A stretch of 64,000 nucleotides of DNA from Diabrotica undecimpunctata. Taxonomy: Eukaryota > Arthropoda > Insecta > Coleoptera > Chrysomelidae. Under the pieces are notes generated by a model that was not told the origin of the DNA, did not search any database, and saw nothing but the letters and a program-made list of their open reading frames with translations. Numbering within the stretch: the first letter of the stretch is position 1; every line of letters begins with the position of its first letter. This document shows positions 36,225 through 48,283 of the stretch, in pieces. The stretch lies in NCBI RefSeq assembly GCF_040954645.1, contig NC_092813.1, forward strand, positions 18,793,235-18,857,234. The letters run 5' to 3'. Made by a program: the position numbers and the translations under genes.

Positions 36225-38900
36225 GTAAGTAAATAGAAACTTTTTTTATATTCTTTTATTTTACACCGTTTCCGTTACGTAATTAACTTACGTTTTCGTT
36301 GGTATTATAATTATGATATAATAAACTTCGGAAAAACAAATAAGTGAGTAAAATCAAGTTAATAAACATAAACAAAGTATTAGATATTTAAATATGTATT
36401 TATTTAGCTATCTTTAGTTATTGTATTGAAAAGTAGAAATAAGTTCATCTTTATCGTAGAACTAATTTACACAAAGGTCCATCTGGGAAAAAATTATTGG
36501 TTTCACGTAAAAATTTTATACAGATATTTGAAGGTTCTAAAAGATATATGAGGGTTAGTTAATAATAAATCTGTGAAGACATACAGGTGATTTTGGCTAT
36601 AAACGTTTTTTATCCAGTTCAGAGAAAAATAGTTAAAATAAAAATTGTAGATTCAAAAAGTTCTTCCATTTGTGAGTTTCTAAATTAAAATATATAAATA
36701 ATTCACCAAAATAATTGCAAAAAACCCTTGATTTTGCAGAAATTTATAAATTTTAATAACTTTGTTTTTGCATAATGGTATGTAATGTAACTAATAAAAA
36801 TAGTGACGATTCGTTTATCGTAGAAAGCGATTATGTAAACAACTTTTTGTTGACCTATCCCAGTTTAAAAAAAAATATGTTTTACAGAAGCCAAGATATT
36901 GCAAATTTTGCAATCGCGCTTCATTTTGAAAAAGTTCAAATCTAAAAAAAAAACCGAGCTCAAATGTTTCTCTATTCTACTTTTCCGAAGCGGTATTTTA
37001 CGAATACCATCATTTTAACGCGTTATAAATTTTTACTTCTTTACCTCATATGCCATGTTGGAACGCACAATTCAGATCTTCATTTAGGGCCCCTTCAATT
37101 TTCAGCTCTTACTGTTAATAGACAATGGAAGTATGATTTTAAGAATAAAATGCTTTGGTTTTAAATATTAAATGCTCTCTTGCCTAGTAATGGTCATAGA
37201 AGATTCTGTTTTTTTTAGAAAGTGTGTTTTTCACCAGTTTTTCATAAGCCTCTAAATAAGTTTGTGGCATAAACGATATCAACGTTATTATAAATGTTTA
37301 TAAACAGAATAAATAACCTATAAACTATTTGCTCTGATTGATATTTAGCGCACTTTATTAGTTATTATAATTTATAAATAACTGCAAAAATAAGGTTTTT
37401 TTTGCAACTATTTCAGTTAATAGTTTCATGTATTTTAATTTGGATACTCTCAAAAATTACATAACTTTTTATGATCTACAACTCTAAAAAAGCTGAAAAA
37501 ATCTTAAACAGGTATTTAAAGTCTCTAAAAGGTATATGAGGGGTAGCTGATGACAATTATGTGAAGACTTCAGCTAATTTTGCTTTGCTTTTTTATTAAA
37601 CAATCGTAAAAAGTGAAAAAAGTTTATGCGCATAAAACGTTTCTTATTCATGTTAGAGATATATGGTTAAAATAAAAGTTATAGATCATAAAATGTTCTC
37701 TAATATTGATATTTTTATAATTAAAATACATAAAGAATTGACCGAGATAATTTAAAAACCCTTATTTTTAAAGTAAAATTTATAAATGTTAATATAAATA
37801 TAAATAATATAAATATAAATAACTTTCTTTTCTGCATAACGATATGTAATAACTATTTAAAATTATGGCAGTTAATGAGTTTTTAAAGTGTGCTAAATAT
37901 CATACAGAACGACCATACAGTTTATGAGTTATTCAATTTGTTTATCCAGGAGACCGATTATTTAAACAACTGTACTTGTCCAAACAGTCACTCTAGGGTT
38001 ATTTTGTAAATAGATATCGATTTTTATGGCTTCGTTTTAAATTATTAAAAAAAAACATCAAGATTATATTAAATTTGATTTTAAAAATCAGTTTGAAGAA
38101 TAACAAATTTTTACATTTAAAAATTTATAATAACTTTGACTTTTTTATGTCATACACTTGTATGTAGGCTCAATATAAAGCTAATAAAAAAAAAGCATTT
38201 AAAAAAAAACCAAAACCTTCTATGGCCCAGAGGAAATCAAATAGCATTTTTTTTCTTATTTAAGAAATTGCCAATATCTTCATTGTTTATTAACATTAAG
38301 AGCTGAAAATTGAACACATTGTAAAATAATATCTAAATTTTATAATTCGATTTATAAATGGCATACACAGTGAAGAAGTAAATTAGTTTTGAAACATTAA
38401 AATAATGGTACTCGTAAAATATCGCCACAGAAAAATGCAAGGGAGATCTGTCCGCTGCAATTTCTCAGCTTGTTTCTTGTTATTGGTTATGGAAATTTCT
38501 GTTTTTTTTTTAAAGTGCTTTTACACCAGCTTTTCATTGAGCCTACGTACAGCCGTATGACATGAAAAATATCAAAAGTAGTATAAATGTTTAGAAGCTA
38601 AAAAGCACTTTTTCAAACTGTTTTTTTTTTTTAATAAAATGTTGAAGTTTATAAATAAAGCTTCAAATAATCGATTCAAAAAACGTCAAATAACTGTCAA
38701 AGGTTAAACACCCTTTTTAAAGTTCCTCAAGGATTTTAAAGATTTAAACAGTATTAAACAGATAAAGTAATTCATCGACGAGTTAACAATACGAAGCGAA
38801 GTTCTTTAATCACAATGTGATAAGAAAACGAGTATCAAATTTGGTTTTATATTTCAATAGTCGAATTTAATTGCGGCTATATTGGTGTAATTAAAGAAAA
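36225..38900. other. Intron/non-coding module, P-like copy 2
   Basis: Counterpart of 26,266-29,100 with small deletions, for example around 36,290 and 37,365. No gene recognised. Confidence 0.55.
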
Positions 38901-41097
38901 CCAGTGAAAATCCCAAGAAATAGGTGAGATCCTTTTTTTCTTTCTTTCCAGTTTGGAAGAGGGTCCATTAGGTACTCACATTTAGGTATTGTGTTACGGT
39001 CTGGGTAACCAGGACTACACATCATGAACAGCAATTAAATATTTACATTTACACAAAACAACTTCAATTCCAACCCAAAATCATATGTCGTTGACGCAGT
39101 CTCTAGACCTCCTTCCCGTTCGTTTTCTAAAAGGGAACAAGTTATTGTCATGCACTCCATTTTGAATACTGTTTTATTTAAATATATTAAAGAAATTGGT
39201 GAAATAGTTTATCCAAAAAATATTACTTTTACATCTCGCATTTCGAATAATCGAATCTGCATTTTCCTCACTTCTACCGACATCGTTGATCAACTAATAC
39301 ACCGAACGTCATAATTAATTCCACCGTCATCTTTATCTGCAGGCTTCTTTCTGCGACCAAAAGAATACTTATTTCAAATGTATCTCCTTTCATCCCGCAT
39401 TCCTAATCGAGCAGTCCCTAAAAAATACGGAACATCAGATGATCAATAGGCATATATCATGAGTTTTCCTAGGGTAACATTTGAAATAGCTAACAAGGTG
39501 AACTTCGAAGTGCAATCTTCTCTGTTAATTAACCATGAAAATACATCCTTTAAAATATTTTTATTCTCTGACAGACTATAGTGTTTTCTTTGTAAGCTTA
39601 CGGGTCGTACCGTGGAGTCTGATTGCAAAGTCTCCAGTTGACCAGATCAGACACTCATTGCAGCTAATGCTCCTCCCTCTTCTTCATTTTCAGCTGACTC
39701 TAAGGAGTCCTTAATCCTGAATCCTTAACTTCATCAAAAGAATTTCTATCTTCGGAAATTGAGTCCATCTCCGTTAACTGCATACCCATCCTGGCTGTCA
39801 TTATGGATTTATCCATCTCTCGTCGTACTAATTCAAAGCCCATGTTGGCAGTAGGACAAAAAAGGGGACACTTCAATGACAGTTCTCATGATACTCCTAC
39901 CATCTATCTTCATCCGGTATTCTTGCTCTATTAAGTTCTTTTCCTCCTTCGACATTTGCAATGCCACCGAAACCAGCCAAAAAATGTCCAAATCTAATCT
40001 TTGATTGGATTACTCGATGAAACCTTATTATATTTCCGCTATAGAAATGATTTACAAAGATAATCCGACTAATTTTACACTCAATTTCACGCAACTTATT
40101 ACATTTCTTGAGAACTCTTTTGTATGTATCACCCCACTACAAGAAGCTTAAAAATCCTCCAACATAGATGGTATTCAAAAGGACTTATTGCAGCTCTACA
40201 TAGGTACAAGGAAAAGATCACTAAAAAACCGTATCACTAGAATCTTAAAAAAGTTAAAAGAACAGCCTATCTCCGACTTACAAGAGTAAATATAAGTGCA
40301 TCCTCTGATAAATCTTCTGATGTCAAATCTGATCACAGCATACATGATGAATAGAATTTCTCTCTTTCTCTCGCATTTATTCATTTTTTCTGCTCTCTGT
40401 ATATTTTTACTTCATCTTTTGCCAAATTTAGACACGATATTTAATTAAGTAAGAAAACTTTATGTACATCAAATACTAGCCCAAGTCCAGTTTGGAAAAA
40501 AAATTGTTAACAAAAAATAACCTTAAAATATCCAATCTCTTTTTTAATCGAAAGGTTATCCTTGACAATTAAGAGACAGCCAAGATTCTGGCAGAAAATT
40601 TAAAATAAAAGTTTTGCAACAAATCTGGACCTAACTATATAATACTCTTTTCTTCCTTCGCCCTTTCATTATTCATCCTCAGTTTCACAATAAGATACCA
40701 ATCATCCGAACTCTCTTATAAACTATTTCGAACTAAAAGCTGCACTCAAATCCTATAAAAACACAAAAATTAGGGTTTTCTAGTATTATCTTGAAAAATT
40801 TCTCGAAAATTCCTTAGACACCAACGAACCTCTAAATGAAGCCAGTAAATTTACCACTGACATACCGCTGACAATCGTTAATAAAAGATCTTGCCCTAAT
40901 CTATACTAAGATAAAGGAAAAATCATTACAAAAAAAAATTTTGTTAAAATCCTTTATAAAAGGTACATAAATTAAAAAACCCAAACGGGCTATGTCATGA
41001 AGACAAATTGTTTTCGGAATCCATATTCCATCATCAGTGTCTAGGTGTAAATTTTTTGAGCCACTAAATATCTGGGTAAAAACCCGATAAAAGTTAT

Positions 41098-42406
41098 ATG
41101 TTACAATTTAGTTTACATTATTTAGTTTTATATATTAGGATGTTAAAGTTACCAGTGGATATGATAACTCCACTCTCATTTATAAAAAAAACTGTTTCAC
41201 AAATCCAAGGCAATAAAACTAACCTTCATCCTATGAATTTAGTCATCCTTCATTCCTATATCCTAACTGTTTCTCCTATCATCTTCTTTAACAACACAGT
41301 TATCTCTGACAGTCAATTCATTTCTGACACACTCGCTAATGGGGTTGAAGACAGATTCAATAAAAGTAATATAGCTTTTACTCCCAGTTCTTTACGCGCT
41401 CAATCTTTCTCCACCATCTCTTCAACTCCACACGATGTCAAGTTTATGAACGGCTTGTTTACCCTAAATAAACTAAAATTTACCTTGTTTTCATTTACAA
41501 AATCTGCTGATGATCCCGATGATATCCCTTATATATTTTTAAAAAATCTCTCTAATACATCTCTCTCCAAACTTCTCGAAATTTATAACCTTATCTAGAA
41601 CACACAAAAATTCCCAGATGTTTGGCGCAATTCTATAATCATTCCAATTAAAAAACCTGACCAGCCCTCTATAACTCCAATATCTTTCGTCTGATTTCTC
41701 TTACTTGTATTACTTGCAAACTTCTTGAAACAATGATCACTGAAATACTCACGTGGTTCGTTAAACAGTATAATATTATTCCCGACGCTCAATCCGGCTT
41801 CCGACGTAATCGGTCTACTATTGATAACTTTTTTACTTTTCAAACACACATTTCTTAAGCAATCTATAATCAACAAGATGTCGTAGCAACTATATTTAAC
41901 GTTGAAGGGGCATTTTATTCAATCTCCAGAAAAGCAATCATTGACAAAAACTCCCACTATAATTTAAATGGTAATATTTTTTCATTTGTAAAAAAATATC
42001 TAATTGAAAGAATCTTTAAAGTCCTTGCCAAAGGTAAACTTTTTCGATCTCTTCCTCAAAATTAAGGTGTCCCTTTAGAATCTGCATTAAGTTTAACTTT
42101 ATTCATTCTTGCCATCAACGAAATTTGCCTCCCATCAAATATGTTCAATACGCTGATGACCTAATCATTTACTGCCATCTTAAATATGTCCCATCCTCAT
42201 ATAAACTTATACAAAGTGTAGTAAATCTACTTCAAGATAGATTTAACAAACTAGGATTATCACTCTCTGAGAGCAAAACCAAATTAATAAAATTTTCCAT
42301 AGGGATTTTCACTCCCTTACCCCAAATTTTATTTAACAATTCTCTACTTTCTGGTGTTAATTATTGTAAAATTCTCGGTTTTATGTTTGACTCCAGATTA
42401 AATTGA
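41098..42406 (+). pseudogene. LINE reverse transcriptase, copy 2, frame-broken
   Basis: Same blocks as copy 1: DDPDDIPYIFLKNL in a 166-codon frame that is longer than in copy 1, the SGFR block near 41,790, and YVQYADDLIIYCH at 42,125-42,406. Most stops are shared with copy 1. Confidence 0.8.
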
Positions 42407-43013
42407 AAAAATCGAATCTCTGAACTTAAAATCAATTGTTTTAAAAGGTTGAACATTTTTAAACCCTCAGTCATCTTCAATGGGGTGCCAATAAAACTAC
42501 TTCTAGGTCTGAGCGCTTTTCGCTTTAGTCCTATTGAGAGTGTATACCGTGAATCTAATGAACTTTCTCCTACCCTAAGACGATAATCACTTCTACTTTC
42601 GTATGCTGCATCAATATCTGCAAATCCATGTAATCTTGTTCATTCCCTAATTGCCACAATGCCGTCTTTTTCCACTAACAATAACCAACACCTTATCATA
42701 AAACCTATACCTCAATTAATTTGTCCACTACTTAAAAATATTGACCTTTTTCTGACTAGTTTATTTCCTCTACCTTTACTTCCCCTCTGGGCTAAAGATA
42801 TCCCTTCAATATATACCTCACTCACTATTTTTAACAAACTTGAATCTTCTAACCTTCTTATAAAGAAAGCATTTTTAGAATTTAATTCTCTATACAGATG
42901 CTTCTAAAACTACCATTGGTATTGGTTGTGCAGTAACCACTAAACATGAACTTGTAAGATCATCTCGGTTACCCTTAATATGCAACGTTTGCACAGGTGA
43001 ACTATATAGTATT

Positions 43014-43325
43014 GTGTTGGCTTTTAAATGCATCTCACATCAAAACAGACATATTGCCATTTGTTCAGATTATCTTTCATATATCCATTTAGTCAATACA
43101 ATTTTCACTGAGTACCTATTAGTTCAAAACATTCATGACATATACCAAAATCTCTCTACTTACGATGTAACAGTCTCTCTCATATGGCTGCCTTCTCACA
43201 CCGGAATTACTGGTAATAAAACAGCAGATCATTTTGCCAAAGAAGCTACCAACCATGGGGTGACTGAAGTCACTCCAATTCAACTAGCTAACGAATCTCG
43301 AAATTCGTTTTTAAAAAGTCGGTAG
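43014..43325 (+). pseudogene. LINE RNase H domain, copy 2
   Basis: Carries IWLPSHTGITGNKTADHFAK as in copy 1, with a few substitutions. Confidence 0.75.
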
Positions 43326-43529
43326 AGGATACTTGACAAAACTTAGAGCAAAAGAGCAAAACAACTTTTCATAAACTTCAATCTTTTATTGGTCATCTCT
43401 CCCTAGACTTCATAACTAGAAGAGAAGCATCGACTATTACAACTACGAATCAACCATACCAAACTTACCAACTGCAAACAATTCACCAACCTGTATAAAG
43501 CACTGGATTTGAAACCTACTCTAAGGAAC

Positions 43530-43760
43530 TAGAGAATTGTCTACCTCTTCCTCAACTGTAAATTGTATATGTTGATTATGATACTTGAAAATGTTGACTA
43601 TTTCAATAATTTTGTGTTTAGGAAGTGCCAAAACTAAATCATCTACATATCTTTAAAAAAAGGAATGAAAAAAGTGCAATTGTTGATACAATCACTGATA
43701 ACATCATTCTTGATATAGCTACTTAGAATGGGTGAAAGACTAGATCCCATACCCATACTA
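43530..43760 (-). pseudogene. Penelope-like element RT fragment, copy 2
   Basis: Counterpart of 33,700-33,965, shorter on its 5' side, with the RYVDD and IQFTVEEE phrases on the minus strand. Confidence 0.6.
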
Positions 43761-43895
43761 CCAAAAACATTAAAAATATGTTGGCATAACTGCCAAGTTA
43801 TTTATATTTTGAATACAGAACTTAAATTGTTTTTTTACTTTATTGTGCAGAAAATTGCCTTTTTTTCAGTTGTATTAATAATAATATTGTTGTAG

Positions 43896-44070
43896 GTAAT
43901 GCTGCATTGGAAAGTCTGGAGCTACCCGATTTAAAAAAAAAATTTCTATGCAGTAAGCATTTTGACCAAAACTATCTAAATGCAAACCAAAAAAATATAG
44001 TGAGGTAGAAGAGGAAGGTTTGTTAACGACACCACGCGTTTTTCATACGTTTTCGATAGCAAAACAACCA
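43896..44070 (+). pseudogene. THAP-domain exon 2, P-like copy 2
   Basis: Follows the same TTGTTGTAG acceptor. It has the NAALESLELPDLKKK start and the Cys-Ser-Lys-His-Phe block in shifted frame. One extra T after the A-run distinguishes it from copy 1. Confidence 0.7.
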
Positions 44071-45031
44071 TCCACGGTGCCAATAGTGTTTCGCACTACA
44101 TACATTGCTTATTTTAGTTCATGAAAACAATGTTACAATCAATTTTTATCACTAATTGTATCTCTATCACTTTGTAATTTAAAATTATTTCATTAATAAA
44201 CAGCTCATTCATTTAAACTTCTCATTCATATAAACAGAAATACAAAACTGGTGTTTATATTATAAAATACATAAATAAATAAAATAAAGGATACTATTTA
44301 TTAAAGTGTTGTTAATTATTATTCCTTTTATCCCAACACATAGATTAATTTGTCCCTAAATATGTGTTGCCTCTTGTTGTGGCATATCGATGTGTTTTTT
44401 TTATATTTACTATATTTTCAAACGTCATTTTAAAGATTAAAAGATTGAAAATTTAATTTTCTCAAAACATACATAAAACCATTGTTTAAAAAGATTTTCT
44501 TTTTTAAACAATGATAAAACTTAAATCTTGACTAAAAAATAAACCTCCGCATGAGTGTTCTAAGACGATAGCAATCGAGTGTATTTCAATTAAATATTTA
44601 ATCCTTTTCTAGCAAATCATATAACCAAAATAAATATCTGATAAACTAATAAAAATTAAAAAAAAGTCAGCATTTACCTACTTTATTTAAATAGATTACT
44701 AACCGATTTAGATTTAGCAAGTCTCAAAGTATAAAAACAATTTGAAATATTCTCTCGAAATAGTCAAGTTATCTTTCACTAGACGCATACAACGATAATA
44801 ACAATAAGCATTTTTATTAAAGTCTTATATTTTCTTCACAATCTGGCATCCGTGTACAGGTTTGCCTTAGTCATGAGACAGGTAAAAATATACTCGAATA
44901 GAATCCTGCCGAGAATTAAGTTTCTGTTAATAGTTTTTTAAATTTATGACTAGAGGCCGCCATATGACGGCAGAGTAAAAGTCAAACGTTTGTTCCATAA
45001 GGATTGTCTAACTAGTCCTATTTAAACAATG

Positions 45032-45039
45032 CAATAAAG
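45032..45039. repeat. Target-site duplication of the P-like pair, right copy (CAATAAAG)
   Basis: Matches 25,495-25,502. The palindrome arm resumes directly after it (TCATTGCATATGG). Confidence 0.9.
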
Positions 45040-45183
45040 TCATTGCATATGGTTTCGGTCTCGACTAAAGGTTCGGAACCATGCTAAGTTACGCGTTGGT
45101 CGGTAATGAAGATCCAATGCTTACCGACATTGGCGCCAGTGACGTCACACTGTCTGTCTGGTTAGAGTGGCCCATACTCTACC

Positions 45184-45191
45184 TCACTCCA
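45184..45191. repeat. Target-site duplication of the giant element, right copy (TCACTCCA)
   Basis: Matches 625-632. Separated by one extra C (45,183) from the last symmetric base of the palindrome. Confidence 0.8.
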
Positions 45192-45720
45192 GAGTAGATA
45201 ATGTGTCTTTCGGTGGTAGTTTTTGGAGTTTGTTTTATTTGCTCCAGAAGCAACGTTTTCTGCCGATGGTTTGAAGATGTTGGGGTTCCGCCTTCAGACA
45301 CACTAATTCGTTTACGATTGTGGTTATTGTGGGTACTAAGACTGTTTCTGGTTGATCTGCTGCATTAAAAGTTAATGCAGCGACATCTGCCTGATGTTTT
45401 TGAAAAGTGCACCAACGTTTATATGCTTGTGGTTCATAACTTTTAATGGGTATTACGTCGCACAATGGAAAAATTCTAGCCTTTTGAAATCCATCTTTAA
45501 TAATAACTGGGTCTATATTTTCCCAAATTTTGGACATTATACCAGCAAAAACGGATTTAGGAAGTTTATATCCATAATTCTTCGTTGCCACTTAATGATT
45601 TCCTCCGACCATTTTATTTTTTAAGTTTAAGTTTTTAAGGCCGGAAAACGCTGAGGTCCACCAGTTCATCCTGATCTACGCTAGTTCCTGGCCTGAGCTG
45701 TCGTACACAATTTTGCCATA
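45184..45720 (-). pseudogene. pogo/Tigger-like transposase, central part (5' half of split gene)
   Basis: The minus-strand frame 45,591-45,235 carries KLPKSVFAGIMSKIWENI, then IIKDGFQKARIFPL and a downstream ELVCLKAEP. The 'GF.k.GI.P' block after a 'P...F...l...w' helix is the C-terminal end of the DDE_1 domain in insect pogo-like proteins. Just upstream, near 45,620-45,665, a shifted frame gives DLSVFRP, resembling the 'LDV..F.PLK' motif that contains the family's late catalytic region. Frameshifts show it was already decaying or has decayed since. Its downstream end reads ...IYSGV and continues at 632 (see 1-632). Confidence 0.7.
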
Positions 45721-47224
45721 AGCAGCAAAAATCGTTAAAAGTAGAAAACTTTAAAGAACCGTATATTGCTTAAAATTAGTATAGAGCCTTCTACTGTACG
45801 TCATTTTAAAGGTAATTTTAAAGATTTTTCTTTCTTGATAATATACCAATGGATATATCTAAAACTACGTAGAAAAAAGTTATAGAACAATGTTGGCAAA
45901 AAATAGACAAAATGGCCCAAAAATGGAGTGAGCGACAAACTTTGAAAAATCGTATCTCGGATACTGTGAATTATAAAGAACTCTACCAAACTGTAACCTC
46001 GGAAACCTTTTTTGGGTGGTACTAGAAAGGTCACCAATGGAGACACTGCGGACGGCAGCCAGATGGTTGGTGGAGAGCGAGTCGTGGGTTCGAAACTAGC
46101 TTTTAGAACCAGGAATGGGTCCAACGGACGAAATAAGTAAAGATACAATAAGAGATATTGGAAAAGATACAGAAATAAACAAAAAGATAGATGGGTAAAA
46201 TTACCAAAGAAAAGATAAGATAGGGAACAGGGCGCCACTTAATTTTTAGGGGTTTAAGGAGAAAATTAAGAAACCTTAGAAAAGAAAAGAGATAAGGAAA
46301 GATATTTAGGTTCAGAGATCAAACCCAAGAAAAGATATCAACAGTTAATTACTTTAATTAAATTTGGTTAACACTCTGAATAAACAAATAATAAGTATAT
46401 TAGGTATTATACCTACTTACCTACGAAACTTAATCAGCCTGATCTTTCTACTGGTCAAAGGTATAGTTATATGTAAAGGTAAAAAGCAAATATTCAGAGT
46501 TATGGTTATATCAGGGAACTTTGTTAGGAGTCGACAAATAAAATATATACATAAAACAATAACAATATATTCAACAACAAAATTATGACGCTGCTGAATG
46601 CAACACAAGTAATAAAAATACACCAACAACTATGAAATGGTGGTATACATATAAAAATAAGCAGAAATATAATTAAAAAAAAACTCAAATAAACAAGTGT
46701 ATACACACTTATAAAGAAAATGCACAGATAACGATACGATAATAGAGATACAGTAAGATCTAGTCCTTACGCAAGGACTGTCCCACCAAAAGTAACTTGT
46801 TTTCTCTGCGAGTGCCCACCGAGAAGTAACTTGGTTCCTCTAAAATTTTACCAAACTACCTCAAAAAAAAATAAGAAGGGATACCCCCCCCCCCAAAATG
46901 ATAGGCCAGCCTGTATCTATTTCTAAGAAGATAAGGTTATAACGGCTATCGGAAAGTTCGAGGTAATATGGCACGTGATAAAATATGAAATCCCGAGATT
47001 GGGTCTTTACAGAAAAATTACTATACGAGCCTTCGGAATATTTACAAATCTATCATAAAAGACCCGCCTTCACCAAAAAGCATTAGTTCCTTTCATACTC
47101 CGGATTAAGACGGAACGAATTAAAAACCTTTCGGATGCAGAGAAATTCCGGGCATTCAATAAAATTTTGAAGATGGTAAACCGAACATGAGCGTATCATC
47201 ACGGGGGTAAAAGGAATAAAAATA

Positions 47225-47274
<50 letters not shown>

Positions 47275-47926
47275 AAAAAAATGTTACAAAACGTCTTTTT
47301 GAAGAAGAAAGATAGAAGTTTTGTTTTTTAAAGCAATGCCTATACCTATACCCCCACGGAAAAAAGTCTGGCAAAAAAATCACGTTTTTTATTTTTTTTT
47401 TGTTTTTGCTTAGTTTCTTGAAATTATTTTTGTCAAAAAGATTATTTTTGACTTTAGAAGGTGAAATTTCGATAGGAAATTTTATTGTGAACAACTTTTA
47501 AATGGTAGCACTTAGCGCTTTTTTATATTTGGGGTCCATTGACTATATGAAACAATAAAACCCCTTAAACGTTGTAGTTTCTTTCTTAAGTACATAATCA
47601 ATAGCCTACAAGGCTTGAAAGTTTGTTGAACATTGTTAGCATATTTAGGCAATTATATGGAATTGCAAAAATTATTTCATTAACATATTTGTTTAGAAGA
47701 GCAATATCAAAACGAAGTAGTTCTGATCCTGCTTAATAAATTACGTAACACAATCAATAATAAAGTAGGACTTATCGGGGTTTCAAAAGCATAGCAATAA
47801 AAAACTTTTGTTAATAGGAAAAAATTTATAAAAAATAAATGAATAATTAAGTGCAAAAATTCTCTTATGTTTAATGTTTCTTTTATTTTTTCATATTCTG
47901 AGCAAATGCTGCTGACTACTAAATAT
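45721..47926. other. Intergenic region, no gene recognised
   Basis: Mixed AT-rich DNA. Open frames at 45,801-46,238, 46,364-46,706 and 47,156-47,494 are low-complexity (Leu/Phe- or Tyr/Ile-rich) and show no domain. A run of nine C lies at 46,887-46,895. The (TA)n microsatellite is at 47,228-47,275. Confidence 0.5.
47228..47275. repeat. (TA)n microsatellite
   Basis: About 45 bp of uninterrupted AT dinucleotides. Confidence 0.95.
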
Positions 47927-48186
47927 TGTAGCGAGATTAAATAAAACGAGCGGTTCGAATTTATATACATATATTTATTTATAAGTTTACAGTTCGGTAC
48001 TCTCTTACCAACTAAACTCACTCCTAAAAACGTTACATATATATAACAAAGTTGCTATCTTCTAGAATATTCTGGCGTTGTCCCACCTCTAATTCGCCTA
48101 CGTGACCGGTTATTCTCTCTCGCACTCGATACATCGATACATAATGCAACCGTTACCTGGGCCATGCCAAAAGTATGTTCGTAACA
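47927..48186 (-). repeat. 3' LTR of element A
   Basis: 260 bp; element sense begins TGTTACGAACATAC and ends AATCTCGCTACA (TG...CA). Matches 59,893-60,098 over the part present there. Preceded in element sense by a purine tract. Confidence 0.9.
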
Positions 48187-48283
48187 CAGCTCCCCTCTTA
48201 AATCTGATCGTCCCGATCAGCAACTCTATAGGTAGGCACAGGATGGCGGAATCTACAGGACTCTCCAGCTCTGCATGAATCCT

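Larger units (their letters stand above)
39000..43400 (+). mobile_element. I/jockey-type LINE inside P-like copy 2
   Basis: Second copy of the LINE at 29,200-33,620, in the same relative position. The ORF1 fragment near 39,023-39,313 is broken early. RT pieces lie at 41,098-42,406 and RNase H at 43,014-43,325. Confidence 0.75.
35460..45031 (+). mobile_element. P-like THAP transposon, copy 2 (9.6 kb)
   Basis: Direct-orientation duplicate of copy 1 with the same 24-bp ends (CATTGTTTAAATAGGACTAG), THAP exons, LINE and Penelope fragment. Differences include scattered substitutions, short indels, absence of the (TA)n tract, and some local sequence replacement near 44,760-44,870. The right end is followed by CAATAAAG. 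Confidence 0.75.
633..45183. mobile_element. Giant palindromic transposable element with nested insertions
   Basis: The interval starts GTAGAGTATGGGCCACTC and ends with its reverse complement. Inverse matching continues inward through the whole interval to a spacerless centre at about 12,837. After subtracting three later insertions (1343-3985, 14,712-17,978, 25,503-45,031) both arms are about 9.5 kb, giving an ancestral palindrome near 19 kb. It is flanked by TCACTCCA repeats and interrupts a pogo-like gene; excision of the element plus one duplication copy restores that gene's frame (Ile-Tyr-Ser-Gly-Val-Thr-Thr-Ser). These facts are visible in the sequence and indicate integration as a unit. 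No transposase of its own was recognised, so it is probably non-autonomous. Superfamily is unassigned: 7-8 bp duplications and long TIRs fit Mutator-like, hAT, P or foldback types. Confidence 0.8.
12838..45183 (-). repeat. Right arm of the giant palindrome
   Basis: This is the inverse counterpart of 633-12,837. It is interrupted by an LTR retrotransposon (14,712-17,978) and by a P-like element pair (25,503-45,031), then resumes for its last 150 bases (45,032-45,183) with the reverse complement of 633-783. The empty site of the Sailor-like element of the other arm is the single TA at 24,927-24,928. Confidence 0.9.

Noticed and set aside
46050..46100. GGTTCGAAAC near 46,090 as a tRNA or SINE B box
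   Set aside because: No A box at a suitable distance upstream and no cloverleaf pairing visible.
45801..46238. 145-codon minus-strand open frame
   Set aside because: Leu/Phe/Tyr-rich translation of AT-rich DNA with no domain motif and no supporting context.
47156..47494. 112-codon minus-strand open frame with repeated Tyr-Ile
   Set aside because: It reads through the (TA)n microsatellite; the Tyr-Ile repeat is just translated TA repeats.
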